A stretch of 64,000 bases of DNA from Limimaricola variabilis. GTDB lineage: Bacteria > Pseudomonadota > Alphaproteobacteria > Rhodobacterales > Rhodobacteraceae. Positions within the stretch are counted from its first letter, which is position 1. Every line of letters starts with the position of its first letter. Below the pieces are notes generated by a model that searched no databases, was not told the DNA's origin, and was given only the letters and a program-made list of their open reading frames with translations. The position numbers were made by a program, and so were the translations under genes. This document shows, piece by piece, positions 16,229-24,576 of the stretch. The stretch is from the NCBI RefSeq assembly GCF_014195545.1, contig NZ_JACIBX010000013.1:1-64000 (forward strand). Direction: 5' to 3'.

Positions 16229-16561
16229 ATGACCCATTCGACCACTTCCCACTACGACAGCATCACCATCTCGCGCAGCATCGCCGACGTGGACGCCGTG
16301 CTGTCGCTGCTCCGCCGCCAGGCCGACACGCTGCGCGTGCGCCATGCGCTCGATGCCGCCGCACGCACCATCGACACCTGCCGCCAGAAGGTCGCGGGCT
16401 CGCTGGCGCGATCGCAGACGGCCTTGGCACACGCCGATCTCGCGGCTCTGCTCGACCGGAATGATTTCGACATGCTGGAGCTGTCGCGTGTCCTTCAGCG
16501 CCTTCGGGACACGGTGCTGCGTCTGCGCGGTGAAAGCCGCGTGGGTTTGGAACTCGCCTGA
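16229..16561 (+). CDS. Hypothetical helical protein, copy B
   Basis: A 110-residue paralogue of the product at 10843, nearly identical up to about residue 72. After that the C-terminus reads LLDRNDFDMLELSRVLQRLRDTV where copy A has a different sequence around the shared LRDTV. Copy B's C-terminus looks more protein-like, with regular leucine spacing, so it may be the ancestral version. Function unknown. Confidence 0.6.
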   Translation: MTHSTTSHYDSITISRSIADVDAVLSLLRRQADTLRVRHALDAAARTIDTCRQKVAGSLARSQTALAHADLAALLDRNDFDMLELSRVLQRLRDTVLRLRGESRVGLELA

Positions 16562-16603
16562 AAGCTCAAGGCAAGGAAGCGGCCGCCCCCGCGGTGATCC
16601 GGC

Positions 16604-16981
16604 TTAGCCATTTGCGGCGGTCCTGACCTCTCCCGACGTGTAGTGGAGCGGGATGGACGGCGGCCAGAGATCGGTCAGCACCTGACCGGCCTCGAGAAAA
16701 TCCTTCAACTCGGCACATCGATCTTCGCTGATCATGGCGGCCGGAGTGCGGCCATCGAAGCGGTCGAGTCGCTTGGTGCAATACCAGATCCAGCTGTCCG
16801 ACGCCGTCCGTGTCCACGGGCGAACAAGGCAGATGACCACATGAAGGTCCTTGAGGTGCCTCTGTGTGGGCGCCACGCGCAAGAGGTCGGCGAGGTCGAC
16901 GCCGAGCGCCGTGGCGAAAATCCCGGCATCCACGAGGCCGCTGGGTTCGATGCAGTGGTCGAGAAGAAGTCCGTTTGGCAT
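16604..16981 (-). CDS. Hypothetical protein, weak resemblance to MbcA/ParS (DUF2384) antitoxins
   Basis: A 125-residue product. The start is set at ATG 16981 because GGAG lies 7 nt before it; another in-frame ATG at 16999 lacks this. The stretch KRLDRFDGRTPAAMI followed by a helix resembles the C-terminal GRTP-type motif of MbcA/ParS/Xre antitoxins, and the N-terminal half (FATALGVDLADLLRVAP) could be a helical DNA-binding segment. No RES-type toxin gene lies next to it. The family suggestion is tentative. Confidence 0.5.
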   Translation of the reverse strand: MPNGLLLDHCIEPSGLVDAGIFATALGVDLADLLRVAPTQRHLKDLHVVICLVRPWTRTASDSWIWYCTKRLDRFDGRTPAAMISEDRCAELKDFLEAGQVLTDLWPPSIPLHYTSGEVRTAANG

Positions 16982-17360
16982 GGTTGTGCTCCATCTCATT
17001 CCGGCGTGATGCGCCAGATGCCAAAGAGATACGCATGGCACCGACAACGGGTCAGCTTGTCGCGGCGGTCATGGGAGGCGCAGCCACTTTGCTGGGAGGA
17101 GGGGGCAGCGCCGAACGGTTGCGATCCCACCCATAGCCATCGCGATATGTTTACGCTTGGTAATGGGTGGAGCAGTTGGATCGAGACGCAGGGAGGTCAA
17201 GCGCCGGAAAGCATTTTGCTACCAGGGGTTGGTGGGCCATCCCGGTGCTCGTGCATAGGGGCCGATCCAGGCCGCAGTCGCGGGAAGTCCGCTGGGGCGG
17301 ATATCGCGCCCAAGGGTTCGGCAGGCGTCTCTCCGGAAGCAGTCCTTTCCGCTTCTGCCC

Positions 17361-17374
17361 TTGATCTAAATCAC
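17361..17374 (+). promoter_or_regulatory. FNR/FnrL-like box (one mismatch)
   Basis: TTGATCTAAATCAC matches the TTGAT-N4-ATCAA consensus at 9 of 10 fixed positions. It lies 57 bp before the 52-residue membrane-protein gene, a position suited to activation under low oxygen. Confidence 0.6.
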
Positions 17375-17431
17375 GGCAGTCGATCCGCACCGTGATACAC
17401 TCACCATGCCTTCGATGGAGGGGGCAATGGT

Positions 17432-17590
17432 ATGGACACTGGGAAGAAGCCGGCCTCGCCGGGCGTATATATGGTCATGGCTATCGCAGCGATTGTTGCT
17501 CTGATCTTGGTCTGGTCGCTCGGCGAGGTCGTCGTCGAATGGATCGCGGGGCCAGCGGAGCCGGCCGCCATCGTTCCGCCGACCGAGTAG
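17432..17590 (+). CDS. Small single-pass membrane protein (52 residues)
   Basis: The product starts MDTGKKPASPGVYMVMAI. It has one hydrophobic helix (about residues 12-30, MVMAIAAIVALILVWSL) flanked by Lys at the N-side and Glu/Pro at the C-side, so the N-in topology is likely. A strong ribosome site (GGAGGGGG) lies 7 nt before the ATG. An FNR-like box is upstream. It does not match a known small respiratory subunit by eye. It could assist an oxygen-regulated membrane complex, but that rests only on the box. Confidence 0.6.
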   Translation: MDTGKKPASPGVYMVMAIAAIVALILVWSLGEVVVEWIAGPAEPAAIVPPTE

Positions 17591-17932
17591 CTGGAAGCAA
17601 CGACTCCCACCGCCATAGCGCCTGACTTCGGGGGTACAGGTTAACGGCGTTCAGCCGTGCTTGGGCAGGGTTTGGACACCGAGCGGCGTCGGCTTGGCAA
17701 GGGGCTGAGCTTGCCTGCAAGCTCACCTCGGGCTGCCGCCGTCCCTCCCGGCCAGATGGACAGGTCAGCTGCGAAAGCGTATACATGTAGGCCCGGACGC
17801 GACCCTGTAATGGATGGATCGCGCCGGTGACGACGTCGGGCGATGCTGGATCGCTGCCTCTCCGCAGAAAGAGCGACGCCCCTTCGGCTCGGGGGTCCGA
17901 CATCCCGTCGGGTAGTTAGCTCGGAGGTCGTC

Positions 17933-18193
17933 ATGGAGACGCAACACACGCTTACCGAAAGACTGGACGAAGTCGGTCACAAGATCGATGCCGCTGAACA
18001 AATGTTGAAAGCCCGTGCGGACTGGACACATGGCAACGCGCTGACCCAAAAGGAGCTGTTGGCCCGCTATGCCGTGATCAAGCGCAGGCTGAACCGGGAG
18101 ATCGCTGATCTGGAGGCACACGGACACCACGTGACGGCGCTCGAAGCGTCGCTGCGGGAGTGGTGGCTTTCGGTCAACCTGACGACGAGGTGA
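17933..18193 (+). CDS. Small hypothetical, charged helical protein
   Basis: An 86-residue product. The start at 17933 is fixed by GGAGG 5 nt ahead; the open frame upstream has no such site. The sequence is helical and charged throughout (LTERLDEVGHKIDAAEQMLK, RYAVIKRRLNREIADLEAHG), consistent with a coiled coil or small helical bundle. It has no signal peptide or membrane segment. No family is recognised. Confidence 0.65.
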   Translation: METQHTLTERLDEVGHKIDAAEQMLKARADWTHGNALTQKELLARYAVIKRRLNREIADLEAHGHHVTALEASLREWWLSVNLTTR

Positions 18194-18300
18194 GGGGCAG
18201 GCGCGCCTATTATAGAGCCATGTCTCTCGTCCTCGGCCACCTCGTGCTTTGAGCAGCGAGGTTCGTGATGCTGTCGATGTCCCGAAGCCCCATTTGCAGC

Positions 18301-19344
18301 TCAGTCCCGGCCCGGCGGGCAGGTCGAGCCGCGGATCTGAAGCGAGACGGGCAGGGTGATCACCTTGTCGGCCGGGCAGGCCGCGCCCGCGATCTGCCGC
18401 AGCAGCAGCCCTGCCGCCTGTGCGCCGAGCCGCATCCGATCCTGCCGTATCGTGGTGAGCGGCGGGATCACGAATTCTGCGGTCTGGATGTCATCGAAAC
18501 CGACCAGCGACACGTCATCGGGCACCCGCAGCCCGCGCGCGTGCAGCCCCGAGGCAAAGCCGACGGCGAGTTGGTCCGAGGCGCAGATCACGGCTGTGGG
18601 CCGTGCCGGGAGCGAAATGAAGTCCTCGGCTGCAGCCCGCCCAGCCTCGAGGGAGAAATCATTGCGTCCGAACTGGACCGCCGGAAGGGCCAGCCCATGC
18701 GCCGCCATTGCGTCGACAACACCGGCGCGGCGTTCGGTGTCGAGCACGTTGCCCTCGGGCCCGGCGAGGTAGGCGATGTCGCGGTGGCCGAGCTCCACGA
18801 GATGATCGACCGCGAGCCGCATCCCGGCGCGGTTGTCGCTGCGCACCGAGGGGAAGCCCCCCTCGACCAGCCATTCGCAAGCAAAGACGACGCGGGATGC
18901 GATGTCGGGCGCCTTGAGTTCGGCCCGCGCCGCTTGTGGCAGCCCGCCGTCGAGGCACACCAGCCCGTCGACCCGCGCCTCGCGCAGATGCGACAGCAGC
19001 GACTGGCCGCCACGCAGGGCAGAGCGGCTGTCGGTGACGAGCAGGTCGGTGCCCTGCGCCGAAAACGTCTCCTGCAGCCCGGCGAAGATCGCCGAGAAGA
19101 ACGGGTTGCCCAGATCCGGCACGATGGCGAGCACCGAATCGGCGCGTTGGCGCCGCAGGTTGCGGGCCATGGAGTTCACCCGGTAGCCGTGCTGGTCGAC
19201 CACCGCCATCACCGCCTCGCGTGTGGTCTCCGACACTCGTTCGGGATGCGACAGGGTGCGGCTGACGGTGGCGGTCGATACGCCGCTGAGGCGGGCGATA
19301 TCCTTGATACTGAGCGACAATTCTCCGGCTCCCCCCTCCGGCAC
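18301..19344 (-). CDS. LacI-family transcriptional regulator of the adjoining sugar operon
   Basis: A 347-residue product. The N-terminal LacI helix-turn-helix is SIKDIARLSGVSTATVSRTL with the hinge region near 60, followed by a periplasmic-binding-like effector domain (VLAIVPDLGNPFFSAIF ... SLVGFDDIQTAEF). The annotated ATG gives an extra about 10 residues before the motif; a TTG at 19320 is an alternative start. It diverges from the sugar ABC operon at 19539, and three LacI-type operator sequences lie between. The likely role is repression relieved by the transported sugar or a metabolite. Confidence 0.93.
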   Translation of the reverse strand: MPEGGAGELSLSIKDIARLSGVSTATVSRTLSHPERVSETTREAVMAVVDQHGYRVNSMARNLRRQRADSVLAIVPDLGNPFFSAIFAGLQETFSAQGTDLLVTDSRSALRGGQSLLSHLREARVDGLVCLDGGLPQAARAELKAPDIASRVVFACEWLVEGGFPSVRSDNRAGMRLAVDHLVELGHRDIAYLAGPEGNVLDTERRAGVVDAMAAHGLALPAVQFGRNDFSLEAGRAAAEDFISLPARPTAVICASDQLAVGFASGLHARGLRVPDDVSLVGFDDIQTAEFVIPPLTTIRQDRMRLGAQAAGLLLRQIAGAACPADKVITLPVSLQIRGSTCPPGRD

Positions 19345-19369
19345 AGACCAAAATGGTCCACGTCAACGA

Positions 19370-19383
19370 TGTAAACCATTACA
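19370..19383. promoter_or_regulatory. LacI-type operator 1
   Basis: TGTAAACCATTACA is an imperfect palindrome of the TGTAAACGNTTACA type used by many alphaproteobacterial LacI sugar regulators. It is 26 bp before the LacI start codon, suited to autoregulation. Confidence 0.6.
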
Positions 19384-19389
19384 TTTCCG

Positions 19390-19395
19390 TTGACA
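19390..19395 (+). promoter_or_regulatory. TTGACA, candidate -35 of the sugar operon
   Basis: A consensus -35 hexamer between operators 1 and 2. No clear -10 is seen at standard spacing, so this is tentative. Confidence 0.35.
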
Positions 19396-19419
19396 GATGG
19401 GAAGCCTGACGCGAAGCTA

Positions 19420-19433
19420 TGTAAACGATTGCA
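19420..19433. promoter_or_regulatory. LacI-type operator 2
   Basis: TGTAAACGATTGCA. It is related to operator 1 and, inverted, to operator 3. Confidence 0.6.
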
Positions 19434-19451
19434 GTGCCAGATCATGCTTCC

Positions 19452-19463
19452 GCAATCGTTTAC
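19452..19463. promoter_or_regulatory. LacI-type operator 3
   Basis: GCAATCGTTTAC is the exact inverse of 12 bases of operator 2, about 30 bp away (three helical turns), so co-operative binding is possible. Confidence 0.6.
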
Positions 19464-19538
19464 TGGTGCCATTTCCATGGGGGGATAAGGCGCCGTCGCA
19501 ACAATCTGAGCCGAGGGGCTCCCCAGGGAGGAATGACC

Positions 19539-20792
19539 ATGATCCACGCCGATACCCGCAAGGTGCCCTTGCGCCGCCTGCTCGCCGCCAGCGCCATGGC
19601 TGTGCTGCCCGCAACGGCGATGGCCGCCGAGCTGGAGATCACCCATTGGTGGACCTCCGGCGGTGAAGCCGCGGCGGTACGCGAGCTGGCGAGCGCCTTC
19701 GAGGCGGGGACCGATCACACTTGGGTCGACGGCGCGATCGCGGGGTCCGGCGGCACCGCGCGCCCGATCATCATCTCGCGCATCTTGGGCGGCGACCCGA
19801 TGGCCGCGACCCAGCTCAACCATGGCCAGCAGGCGCAGGAGCTGGTCGAGGCGGGCATGATGCTCGACCTGACCGAGCTGGCCGAAGAGGGCAACTGGGC
19901 CGAGCTGGTTCAGCCCAAGTCGCTGCTCGACGCCTGCACCTTCGAGGGCCGCGTCTACTGCGTGCCGCTCAACATCCATTCGCCGCAGTGGATGTGGACC
20001 TCGATCAAGGCCTTCGAAAAGGCCGGCGTCGAGCCGGCGCAGAACTGGGAAGAGCTGAAGGCCGCCGCTCCGGCACTGCGCGAGGCGGGCGTGCAGCCGC
20101 TGATCGAAGGGCTGCAGGCATGGCAATTCGCCACCCTGTTCCAGACGCTGGTCTCGGGACTGGGCGGCGAAGAGGTGTATTACGGCGTCTACCGCGATGG
20201 CGACGAAGCCGTACTGCGCGGCGAGGAGATGGCGATGGTGTTCGAGGAGGCGGTCGCAGCGCGCGAGATGCTCGAGGGCACCAACGTGCAGGACTGGAAC
20301 CTCGCCACTGCCGCCGTGATCAACGGCGAGGCCGCGGCCAACGTGATGGGCGATTGGGCGCAGGGCGAATTCCAGGTCGCGGGGCAGGTCGCGGGGCAGG
20401 ATTACGACTGTCTCATGGGTCTGGGCGGTGAGCCGCTGATCTCCACCGGTGGCGACGCGTTCTACTTCCCCGCCAATGATGACGAGGCGATCACCGAGGG
20501 CCAGAAGGACCTCGCGCGGCTGCTGATCTCGCCCGAGGCGCAGATCGCCTTCAACACCAAGAAGGGCTCGCTGCCGGTGCGCGGCGACGTCGATCTGGCC
20601 GAGGCGGGGGCCTGCATGCAAAAGGGCCTCGAGGCGCTGAAGGCGGGCAAGGTGATCGACAGCGTCGACATGCTGATCTCGCCCGACGTGGCGGGGCAGG
20701 TCGGCGACCTGCTGGCCGAGTTCTTCGCCTCCGACATGTCGGCGGAAGAGGCGCAGGAGCGCTTCGCCGAGGTCATCCTCAGCGACAAGTGA
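19539..20792 (+). CDS. Sugar ABC transporter, periplasmic binding protein (CUT1 type)
   Basis: A 417-residue product. The signal peptide ends near ATAMAAE. The mature start ELEITHWWTSGGEAAAV is typical of family-1 sugar-binding proteins of AglE/ThuE-like systems. Of two ATGs six bases apart, 19539 is chosen because AGGGAGG has proper spacing to it. It captures a mono- or disaccharide in the periplasm and hands it to the permeases at 20862 and 21745. It is first gene of an eight-gene operon under the LacI regulator. A stem-loop follows at 20802. Confidence 0.92.
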   Translation: MIHADTRKVPLRRLLAASAMAVLPATAMAAELEITHWWTSGGEAAAVRELASAFEAGTDHTWVDGAIAGSGGTARPIIISRILGGDPMAATQLNHGQQAQELVEAGMMLDLTELAEEGNWAELVQPKSLLDACTFEGRVYCVPLNIHSPQWMWTSIKAFEKAGVEPAQNWEELKAAAPALREAGVQPLIEGLQAWQFATLFQTLVSGLGGEEVYYGVYRDGDEAVLRGEEMAMVFEEAVAAREMLEGTNVQDWNLATAAVINGEAAANVMGDWAQGEFQVAGQVAGQDYDCLMGLGGEPLISTGGDAFYFPANDDEAITEGQKDLARLLISPEAQIAFNTKKGSLPVRGDVDLAEAGACMQKGLEALKAGKVIDSVDMLISPDVAGQVGDLLAEFFASDMSAEEAQERFAEVILSDK

Positions 20793-20801
20793 TCCTCCCC
20801 G

Positions 20802-20832
20802 GGGGCCGTCTGCTTCCCACGGCGGCGGCCCC
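20802..20832 (+). terminator. Intercistronic stem-loop after the binding-protein gene
   Basis: The stem GGGGCCG/CGGCCCC starts 10 nt after the stop. It has no T-tract, so it may act as partial terminator or mRNA 3' end stabiliser, raising binding-protein yield over permease. Confidence 0.5.
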
Positions 20833-20861
20833 AACCTTCCCCTGACAGAGGAGATGCGCGC

Positions 20862-21752
20862 GTGTCCACCCGACGCCCCAGTAGCCTGCTGCGCAATCCC
20901 ATGGCCAAGCTCGCCGCCGTGCCGATGGTGGTCACCGCCACCGTCGTCTTCATCGGCTGCTCGCTCTGGACCGTGGTCTACAGCTTCACCGACTCGAAAC
21001 TCCTGCCACGCGCGAATTTCGACGGTTTCGCGCAATACGACCGGCTCTGGTCGTCGTCGCGATGGATCGCCTCGGTCGAGAACCTCGCGATCTACGGCAT
21101 CCTGACACTGCTGCTGTCGCTGACGCTGGGCTTCGTCTTCGCGGCGCTGCTCGACCAGAAGATCCGCGGCGAGAACGTGTTCCGCTCGATCATCCTCTAT
21201 CCCTACGCGCTGTCCTTCATCGTCACCGGGCTCGTGTGGCAGTGGATCCTGAACCCCGATCTCGGGATCCAGGGCATGGTCCGCGCCGCCGGTTGGGAAA
21301 GCTTCGCCTTCGATCCCCTCAACAGCCCCGGCCTCGTCATGGTGGCGCTGTTGATGGCGGGGCTGTGGCAGGGCACGGGCCTCGTCACGGTTATCATGCT
21401 CGCCGGTCTGCGCGGCGTCGACGAGGACATCTGGAAGGCCTCGCGCGTCGACGGCATCCCGGCCTGGAAGACCTATCTCCTGGTCGTCGTGCCGATCCTG
21501 CGCCCGGTCTTCGTGACCTCGGTGGTGCTGATCGGCGCGGGCATCGTGAAGCTCTACGACCTCGTGGTGGCGCTCACCGGCGGCGGTCCCGGCAACGCTT
21601 CCGAAGTGCCCGCGAAATACGTCTACGACTACATGTTCGCCAACCAGAACCTCGGTCAGGGCTTCGCCGCTTCGACCATGATGCTGCTCGCCGTGCTGGT
21701 GATCGTCATCCCCTGGGCGGTTCTCGAATTCGGAGGAAAGCGCCGTGGCTGA
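20862..21752 (+). CDS. Sugar ABC transporter permease 1 (MalF-type)
   Basis: A 296-residue product starting at GTG, with AGGAG 9 nt ahead. It has about six membrane helices. The EAA loop that docks the ATPase is DIWKASRVDGIPAWKTYLLV near residue 190. It pairs with the next permease, whose start overlaps this stop by 8 bp. Confidence 0.92.
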   Translation: MSTRRPSSLLRNPMAKLAAVPMVVTATVVFIGCSLWTVVYSFTDSKLLPRANFDGFAQYDRLWSSSRWIASVENLAIYGILTLLLSLTLGFVFAALLDQKIRGENVFRSIILYPYALSFIVTGLVWQWILNPDLGIQGMVRAAGWESFAFDPLNSPGLVMVALLMAGLWQGTGLVTVIMLAGLRGVDEDIWKASRVDGIPAWKTYLLVVVPILRPVFVTSVVLIGAGIVKLYDLVVALTGGGPGNASEVPAKYVYDYMFANQNLGQGFAASTMMLLAVLVIVIPWAVLEFGGKRRG

Positions 21753-22680
21753 TGTAGCCTTCACCCCCGACCAAGCGGCCGGCAGGCCCGCCCGCACACT
21801 CGCAGGCCCGGTCGGTGCCCGACCCAAATCCCGCATCACCGCCAAGAGGGTGATGATCTACGGCGCGCTCGGCCTCGTCTCGCTCTACTGGCTGCTGCCG
21901 CTGTGGGTCATGGTAATGACCTCGCTCAAGGGCATGCCCGAGATCCGCATGGGCAACATCTTCGCGCCACCGGTGGAGGTCACCTTCCAGCCATGGGTCA
22001 AGGCATGGGCCGAAGCCTGCACCGGGCTCAACTGCGACGGGCTGTCGCGCGGCTTCTGGAACTCGGTCGCCATCGTCGTGCCATCGACGGTGCTGTCGAT
22101 CGCGGTGGCTTCGGTCAACGGCTACGCGCTGGTCAACTGGAAGTTCAAGGGATCGGAAGTGTTCTTCACCATCCTGATCTTCGGCGCCTTCATTCCCTAC
22201 CAGGTGATGATCTACCCGATCGTGGTGATCCTGCGCGAGATCGGGCTGATGGGCTCGGTCTGGGGGCTGGTGCTGGTGCACACCGTGTTCGGCATGCCGA
22301 TCATCACGCTGCTGTTCCGCAACTACTTCGCCTCGCTCCCCGAGGAGCTGTTCAAGGCGGCGCGGGTCGACGGGGCGGGCTTCTGGGGGATCTTCCTGCG
22401 GGTACTGGTGCCGATGTCGCTGCCGATCTTCGCGGTTGCGATGATCCTGCAAATCACCGGCATCTGGAACGACTTCCTGTTCGGCGTGATCTACACCAAG
22501 CCCGACACCTACCCGATGACGGTCCAGCTCAACAACATCGTCAACTCGACCCAAGGGGTGAAGGAATACAACGTCAACATGGCCGCGACGCTGATTACCG
22601 GCCTGGTTCCGCTCTCCATCTATCTCATCTCCGGCAAGCTCTTCGTGCGCGGCATCGCCGCGGGCGCGGTCAAGGGCTGA
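21745..22680 (+). CDS. Sugar ABC transporter permease 2 (MalG-type)
   Basis: A 311-residue product, GTG start overlapping the previous gene, indicating translational coupling. There are six predicted helices. The EAA motif is ELFKAARVDGAGFWGIFLRV near residue 208. The long periplasmic loop between helices 1 and 2 (with CTGLNCDG) is common in AglG-like permeases. Confidence 0.92.
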   Translation: MADVAFTPDQAAGRPARTLAGPVGARPKSRITAKRVMIYGALGLVSLYWLLPLWVMVMTSLKGMPEIRMGNIFAPPVEVTFQPWVKAWAEACTGLNCDGLSRGFWNSVAIVVPSTVLSIAVASVNGYALVNWKFKGSEVFFTILIFGAFIPYQVMIYPIVVILREIGLMGSVWGLVLVHTVFGMPIITLLFRNYFASLPEELFKAARVDGAGFWGIFLRVLVPMSLPIFAVAMILQITGIWNDFLFGVIYTKPDTYPMTVQLNNIVNSTQGVKEYNVNMAATLITGLVPLSIYLISGKLFVRGIAAGAVKG

Positions 22681-22694
22681 GGAAAGGATACGCC

Positions 22695-23795
22695 ATGCTC
22701 GACCAGTCCCATCCCGCTCTCGACGGCCAATCGGTCTCGATCCGCGACCTGCAGCTCGACTTCGGCTCTGTCTCGGTGCTGCGTGACCTCAACCTCGACA
22801 TCCACAAGGGCGAGTTCCTAGTGCTGCTCGGCGCCTCGGGCTGCGGCAAGTCCACGCTCCTGAACTGCATCGCGGGGCTTCTGGAGCCGACCGGCGGCCA
22901 GATCTTCATCGAAGGCAAGAACGTCACCTGGGCCGAGCCGTCGGAGCGCGGCATCGGCATGGTGTTCCAGTCCTACGCGCTCTACCCGCAGATGACGGTG
23001 GAGGGGAATCTCAGCTTCGGGCTGAAGAACGCGCGGCTGCCCAAGGACGAGATCGCCAAGCGCGTCGCCCGCGCCGCCGAAATCCTGCATCTCGGCCCGC
23101 TCCTGAAGCGCAAGCCCGCAGCCCTTTCGGGCGGGCAGCGGCAGCGGGTCGCCATCGGCCGGGCGCTGGTCCGCGATGTCGACGTGTTCCTGTTCGACGA
23201 GCCTCTCTCGAACCTCGATGCCAAGCTGCGCGCCGAGCTTCGGGTGGAGCTGAAGCGGCTGCACAACAGCCTCGACAGCACGATGATCTACGTCACCCAC
23301 GATCAGGTCGAGGCGATGACGCTGGCCGACCGGATCGCCATCATGAAGGGCGGCGTGATCCAGCAGCTCGCAGCACCACTCGAGATCTACAACCGCCCCG
23401 CCAACCTCTACGTCGCCGATTTCATCGGCGCGCCGCCGATGAACCTGCTGCGCGGCGACCTGCGCGGTTCCGAGTTCCGGGGGGCGGTGACGGTGCCGAT
23501 GGTGGGTTACGACTTCGCCGCGCCGCCCAGGGACGGCGCGGCCGTCTTCGGCATCCGCCCCGAGCATGTGCTGGTGGGCGAGGCCGCGGCCACCGCCCCG
23601 GTGCGCACGGAAGTCACGGTCGAGATCGTCGAGCCGATGGGAGCCGACACGCTGCTCTGGACCCGCATCGGCGAGGACGACTTCCGCATCCGCATCGATG
23701 GTCAGACCCCGATCCGGGGCGGCGATCGCATCACCATCGGGCTCGACCCGGCCCGTGCCTCCCTCTTCGACGCCGCCACCGAGCTGCGTCTCTGA
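22695..23795 (+). CDS. Sugar ABC transporter ATPase (UgpC/MsmX type)
   Basis: A 366-residue product. Walker A GASGCGKST (about 47-55), Q-loop FQSYALYPQM, ABC signature LSGGQRQR, Walker B VFLFDEP and H-loop VTHDQVEAM are all present. The C-terminal about 130 residues form the OB-type regulatory domain of carbohydrate-uptake ATPases (GIRPEHV). It energises the two permeases encoded just upstream. The start at 22695 follows GGAAAGGA. Confidence 0.95.
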   Translation: MLDQSHPALDGQSVSIRDLQLDFGSVSVLRDLNLDIHKGEFLVLLGASGCGKSTLLNCIAGLLEPTGGQIFIEGKNVTWAEPSERGIGMVFQSYALYPQMTVEGNLSFGLKNARLPKDEIAKRVARAAEILHLGPLLKRKPAALSGGQRQRVAIGRALVRDVDVFLFDEPLSNLDAKLRAELRVELKRLHNSLDSTMIYVTHDQVEAMTLADRIAIMKGGVIQQLAAPLEIYNRPANLYVADFIGAPPMNLLRGDLRGSEFRGAVTVPMVGYDFAAPPRDGAAVFGIRPEHVLVGEAAATAPVRTEVTVEIVEPMGADTLLWTRIGEDDFRIRIDGQTPIRGGDRITIGLDPARASLFDAATELRL

Positions 23796-23815
23796 ACCCC
23801 GTAAGGACCATTCAC

Positions 23816-24562
23816 ATGCTGCTTTCGCTCCAGCTCTACTCCGCCCGCAACTACACCCCCTACACGGACGTCATCGCGAAGCTCGGCGCGCTCGGCTACG
23901 ACGCCGCCGAGGGGTATTTCGCAAATTTCGAGGAGGCCCGCGCCACCCGCGCTGCGCTTGATGCCGCCGGGATGAAGATGCCCTCGATCCACGTGCCGAT
24001 CGAGATGTGCGAAAGCGATCCCGACGGCGTGGCCGAACTTGCGGGCGTGTTCGGGGCGACCCGGATCTTCGCGCCCTACCTGACGCCCGAGGAGCGCCCC
24101 GCCGAAGCGCAGGGCTGGCGCGATCTCGCGGCCCGGCTGGCCAAGTGCCACGAGGCGTTGGCTGCGCGCGGCCTCTCCTTCGGCTGGCACAACCACGACT
24201 TCGAGATCACGCCGCTGGCTGACGGCTCGGTGCCGATGGAGATCCTGCTGACCGAGGCGCCGAAGATTGACTGGGAACCCGACATCGCGTGGATCGTGCG
24301 CGGCGGCGGTGACCCGCTCGATTGGATCGCCCGGCACGGGCAGCGCATCACCGCAGCACACTTCAAGGACATCGCGCCCGCGGGCGAAAAGGCGGACGAG
24401 GATGGCTGGGCCGATGCCGGCACCGGCACGCTCGACTGGCCGGCGATCTTCGCCGCGCTGAAGGCGCAGTCGCGCTGCGAGATCCTCGTGGCCGAGCACG
24501 ACAACCCCAATGATTTCGATCGCTTCGCCCGCACCGCGCGCGACAGCTTCGCCAAGCTCTGA
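23816..24562 (+). CDS. Sugar phosphate isomerase/epimerase-like TIM barrel 1
   Basis: A 248-residue xylose-isomerase-like / AP-endonuclease-2 fold protein. Metal-binding candidates lie in LSFGWHNHDFE (His, Glu), the region PDIAWIVRGG, the late strand ITAAHFKDI and CEILVAEHDN. Proteins of this size beside Gfo/Idh/MocA genes often isomerise or cleave oxidised sugars (keto-sugar pathways); the exact reaction is not deducible. It lies between the ATPase gene and an oxidoreductase, with 14-20 bp spacers. Confidence 0.85.
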   Translation: MLLSLQLYSARNYTPYTDVIAKLGALGYDAAEGYFANFEEARATRAALDAAGMKMPSIHVPIEMCESDPDGVAELAGVFGATRIFAPYLTPEERPAEAQGWRDLAARLAKCHEALAARGLSFGWHNHDFEITPLADGSVPMEILLTEAPKIDWEPDIAWIVRGGGDPLDWIARHGQRITAAHFKDIAPAGEKADEDGWADAGTGTLDWPAIFAALKAQSRCEILVAEHDNPNDFDRFARTARDSFAKL

Positions 24563-24576
24563 GAAAGACCGGACCC

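Larger units (their letters stand above)
15293..16445 (+). repeat. Segmental duplication, copy B
   Basis: Partner of 9903-11060. It carries the identical cold-shock protein, terminator, tRNA-Phe fragment and second small gene. Point differences are concentrated outside the coding regions. Confidence 0.85.

Noticed and set aside
19209-21845. 878-residue minus-strand open frame
   Set aside because: Antisense shadow of the sugar-binding-protein and permease genes in GC-rich DNA; His/Asp/Arg-rich composition without domains.
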